Source: Ruminococcus flavefaciens (lineage in GTDB: Bacteria > Bacillota > Clostridia > Oscillospirales > Ruminococcaceae). From it: a stretch of 6,028 nt of DNA. The stretch is taken from NCBI GenBank assembly GCA_902792495.1, contig CADBAC010000083.1:1-6028 (forward strand), in the 5' to 3' direction. Both the position numbers and the translations under genes were made by a program. Below the pieces are notes generated by a model. The model searched no databases, was not told where the DNA came from, and worked only from the letters and a program-made list of their open reading frames with translations. This document shows, piece after piece, positions 5,136 to 6,028 of this stretch (positions within the stretch are counted from its first letter, which is position 1; each line of letters opens with the position of its first letter).

Positions 5136-5393
5136 ATGCCAAACATTAAATCTGCTAAGAAGAGAGTTAAGGTTAATACAACTAAGGCTGCTGCTAACAA
5201 GGCAAGAAAGTCAAATCTTAAGACTATCCTTAAGAAGGCTGACGCTGCTGTAACTGCCGGTGAGAACCAGGAGGAAGCTATCAAGGTAGCTATCAAGAGA
5301 GTTGACCAGGCTTGTGCACACGGTCTTATGCACAAGAACAAGGCTGCAAGAAAGAAGTCTCAGCTCGCTAAGAAGCTCAATGCTGCTAAGTAA
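5136..5393 (+). CDS. rpsT: 30S ribosomal protein S20
   Basis: S20 is a primary 16S rRNA-binding protein of the small subunit that stabilises the 5' domain and helix 44 region. The 85-aa length, the start MPNIKSAKKRVKVN, the Lys/Arg/Ala-rich helical body and the HKNKAARKKSQLAKKLNA tail are diagnostic. A strong AAGGAGGTG binding site precedes the ATG by 6 nt. Codon use is narrow (AAG, GCT, CTT), typical of a highly expressed gene. It is transcribed alone from the extended -10 promoter through a structured leader and stops at a strong terminator. The divergent arrangement with gpr is shared with Bacillus and other sporulating Firmicutes and supports both calls. Confidence 0.98.
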   Translation: MPNIKSAKKRVKVNTTKAAANKARKSNLKTILKKADAAVTAGENQEEAIKVAIKRVDQACAHGLMHKNKAARKKSQLAKKLNAAK

Positions 5394-5406
5394 TTGACCT
5401 TTTAAT

Positions 5407-5454
5407 AAAAAAAGAACCCCTTACCACAACTCACGGCGGTAAGGGGGTTTTGTT
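5407..5454. terminator. Bidirectional terminator between rpsT and the GIY-YIG gene
   Basis: CCCCTTACC (5417-5425) pairs over 9 bp with GGTAAGGGG (5438-5446) around a 12-nt loop. On the plus strand it is followed by GTTTTGTTTT for rpsT; on the minus strand by TTC and seven T (5413-5407) for the converging gene. The plus-strand T tract runs into the GIY-YIG stop codon, so the two units are packed end to end. Confidence 0.93.
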
Positions 5455-5958
5455 TTATCTGTTGCCTCTGGTTTTATTATATCCGTTTTCAAAAGCATGG
5501 TAATATGATATAAAATAACGTTCAAGAGAATCAAGACTATCAAAACCACTGTTCATAAGCGGGATCAATTTTATCGTAAAATGTTCACCGTTTCGATAAT
5601 CCACATATACATCACCGTTTCCTTTTCCTGTAAAATGATTATTTACACGATTGAAAACTGTTTTGGATTGACCAACATAATATTTATCTCTGTCTTGATT
5701 ATGAAGTATATATACTCCTGCAAAATTCCTGCTTGATGAAATATAAGGTTCATATTTTCCGCCATGCACTTTTGCTGTTCTGATTCTCATGAATTCTTCA
5801 GGAGTTATTTCTTCTGATTCGTTCAGAAGTCTGTCGATAGCTTCTTCAAATTCCTTTCGCCTTTTACCACTTACAGCAATGGATGCTATTATAATAACAA
5901 TAGTTATCAAGAATACAACAACTAAAAATCCATTCATAAAATCATATTCTGAAGACAT
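5455..5958 (-). CDS. Membrane-anchored GIY-YIG nuclease-like protein
   Basis: With the start at 5958 the protein has 167 aa. Residues 11-29 (FLVVVFLITIVIIIASIAV) form one membrane helix followed by GKRRK, so the rest should face the cytoplasm. A charged, helical linker (35-65, EEITPEEF) leads to a GIY-YIG domain (about 79-165): GVY at 81-83, YVGQSK at 94-99 with YVG in place of YIG, R104 and H108 on the next helix, the putative metal-binding E146 in DSLERYFISYY, and the final GYNKTRGN (159-166). All core residues of this nuclease fold are present, so it may cut DNA or RNA; the target is unknown. The ATG has GGTGA 5 nt upstream. A GTG at 5967 behind AAGGAG (10 nt) would add three residues. A TTG start at 6024 is excluded because the promoter lies over it. 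Confidence 0.85.
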   Translation of the reverse strand: MSSEYDFMNGFLVVVFLITIVIIIASIAVSGKRRKEFEEAIDRLLNESEEITPEEFMRIRTAKVHGGKYEPYISSSRNFAGVYILHNQDRDKYYVGQSKTVFNRVNNHFTGKGNGDVYVDYRNGEHFTIKLIPLMNSGFDSLDSLERYFISYYHAFENGYNKTRGNR

Positions 5959-5995
5959 GGCACTCACCGCCCTATCACTCCTTAGCCAATCAAAA

Positions 5996-6024
5996 ATACT
6001 ATCTGAAAAAATATAAAGAAGCAA
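5996..6024 (-). promoter_or_regulatory. Promoter of the GIY-YIG gene
   Basis: TTGCTT (6024-6019), a 17-bp spacer and TAGTAT (6001-5996), the same -10 as the T-box operon promoter. The predicted start near 5989 leaves a leader of about 30 nt containing AAGGAG at 5983-5978. Confidence 0.6.
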
Positions 6025-6028
6025 AAAT

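Noticed and set aside
4976..5341. Minus-strand 121-aa hydrophobic-looking frame opposite rpsT
   Set aside because: It is antisense to rpsT; the hydrophobic residues arise from the complement of Lys and Ala codons.
5959..6024. TTG start extending the GIY-YIG protein to 189 aa
   Set aside because: The extension overlaps a TTGCTT-17-TAGTAT promoter and has no ribosome binding site within the window.

Overview
The window looks like chromosome of a low-to-moderate GC Clostridia, most likely a Ruminococcus or close Oscillospiraceae relative. The reasons are a classic Firmicutes T-box leader, AAAGGAG/AAGGAGGTG-type ribosome binding sites, TTGACA-17-TAGTAT-type promoters, a spore protease gene (gpr) divergent from rpsT as in other sporulating Firmicutes, and a small IS200/REP-type transposase. 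The genus is an inference from style; no 16S or other marker is present.

Layout, left half (minus strand, transcribed from about 3380 down to about 25): a strong sigma-A promoter drives a complete threonine T-box riboswitch (stem I with an ACC specifier, stem III, T-box antiterminator, terminator). Behind it lie three genes almost without gaps: an unrecognised 126-aa acidic protein, a 216-aa Y1/HUH transposase of the IS200/REP-associated type, and thrS (threonyl-tRNA synthetase). The obvious target of the T-box, thrS, is the last gene and about 1.07 kb away from it. The transposase gene carries two inverted copies of a 26-nt palindromic REP-like element inside its own reading frame, next to three 15-nt tandem repeats. 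A set of competing hairpins downstream of thrS is the likely operon end.

Centre: an A+T-rich intergenic region (3415-3698) with palindromes and a possible promoter leads to a short plus-strand gene for a 78-aa charged protein of unknown function, which ends in a hairpin and a strong terminator. It converges on gpr (minus strand), the germination protease of spores, whose upstream region holds a good sigma-G-type promoter.

Right part: divergent from gpr is rpsT (ribosomal protein S20) with an extended -10 promoter and a structured leader of about 110 nt. A bidirectional terminator separates it from a minus-strand gene for a membrane-anchored GIY-YIG nuclease-like protein, whose promoter sits at the right edge of the window.

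No CRISPR array, tRNA, rRNA, or obvious defence island is visible. The least ordinary parts are the T-box operon interrupted by a transposase gene that contains its own REPs, the small acidic protein placed under threonine control, the rpsT leader, and the membrane-tethered GIY-YIG protein.
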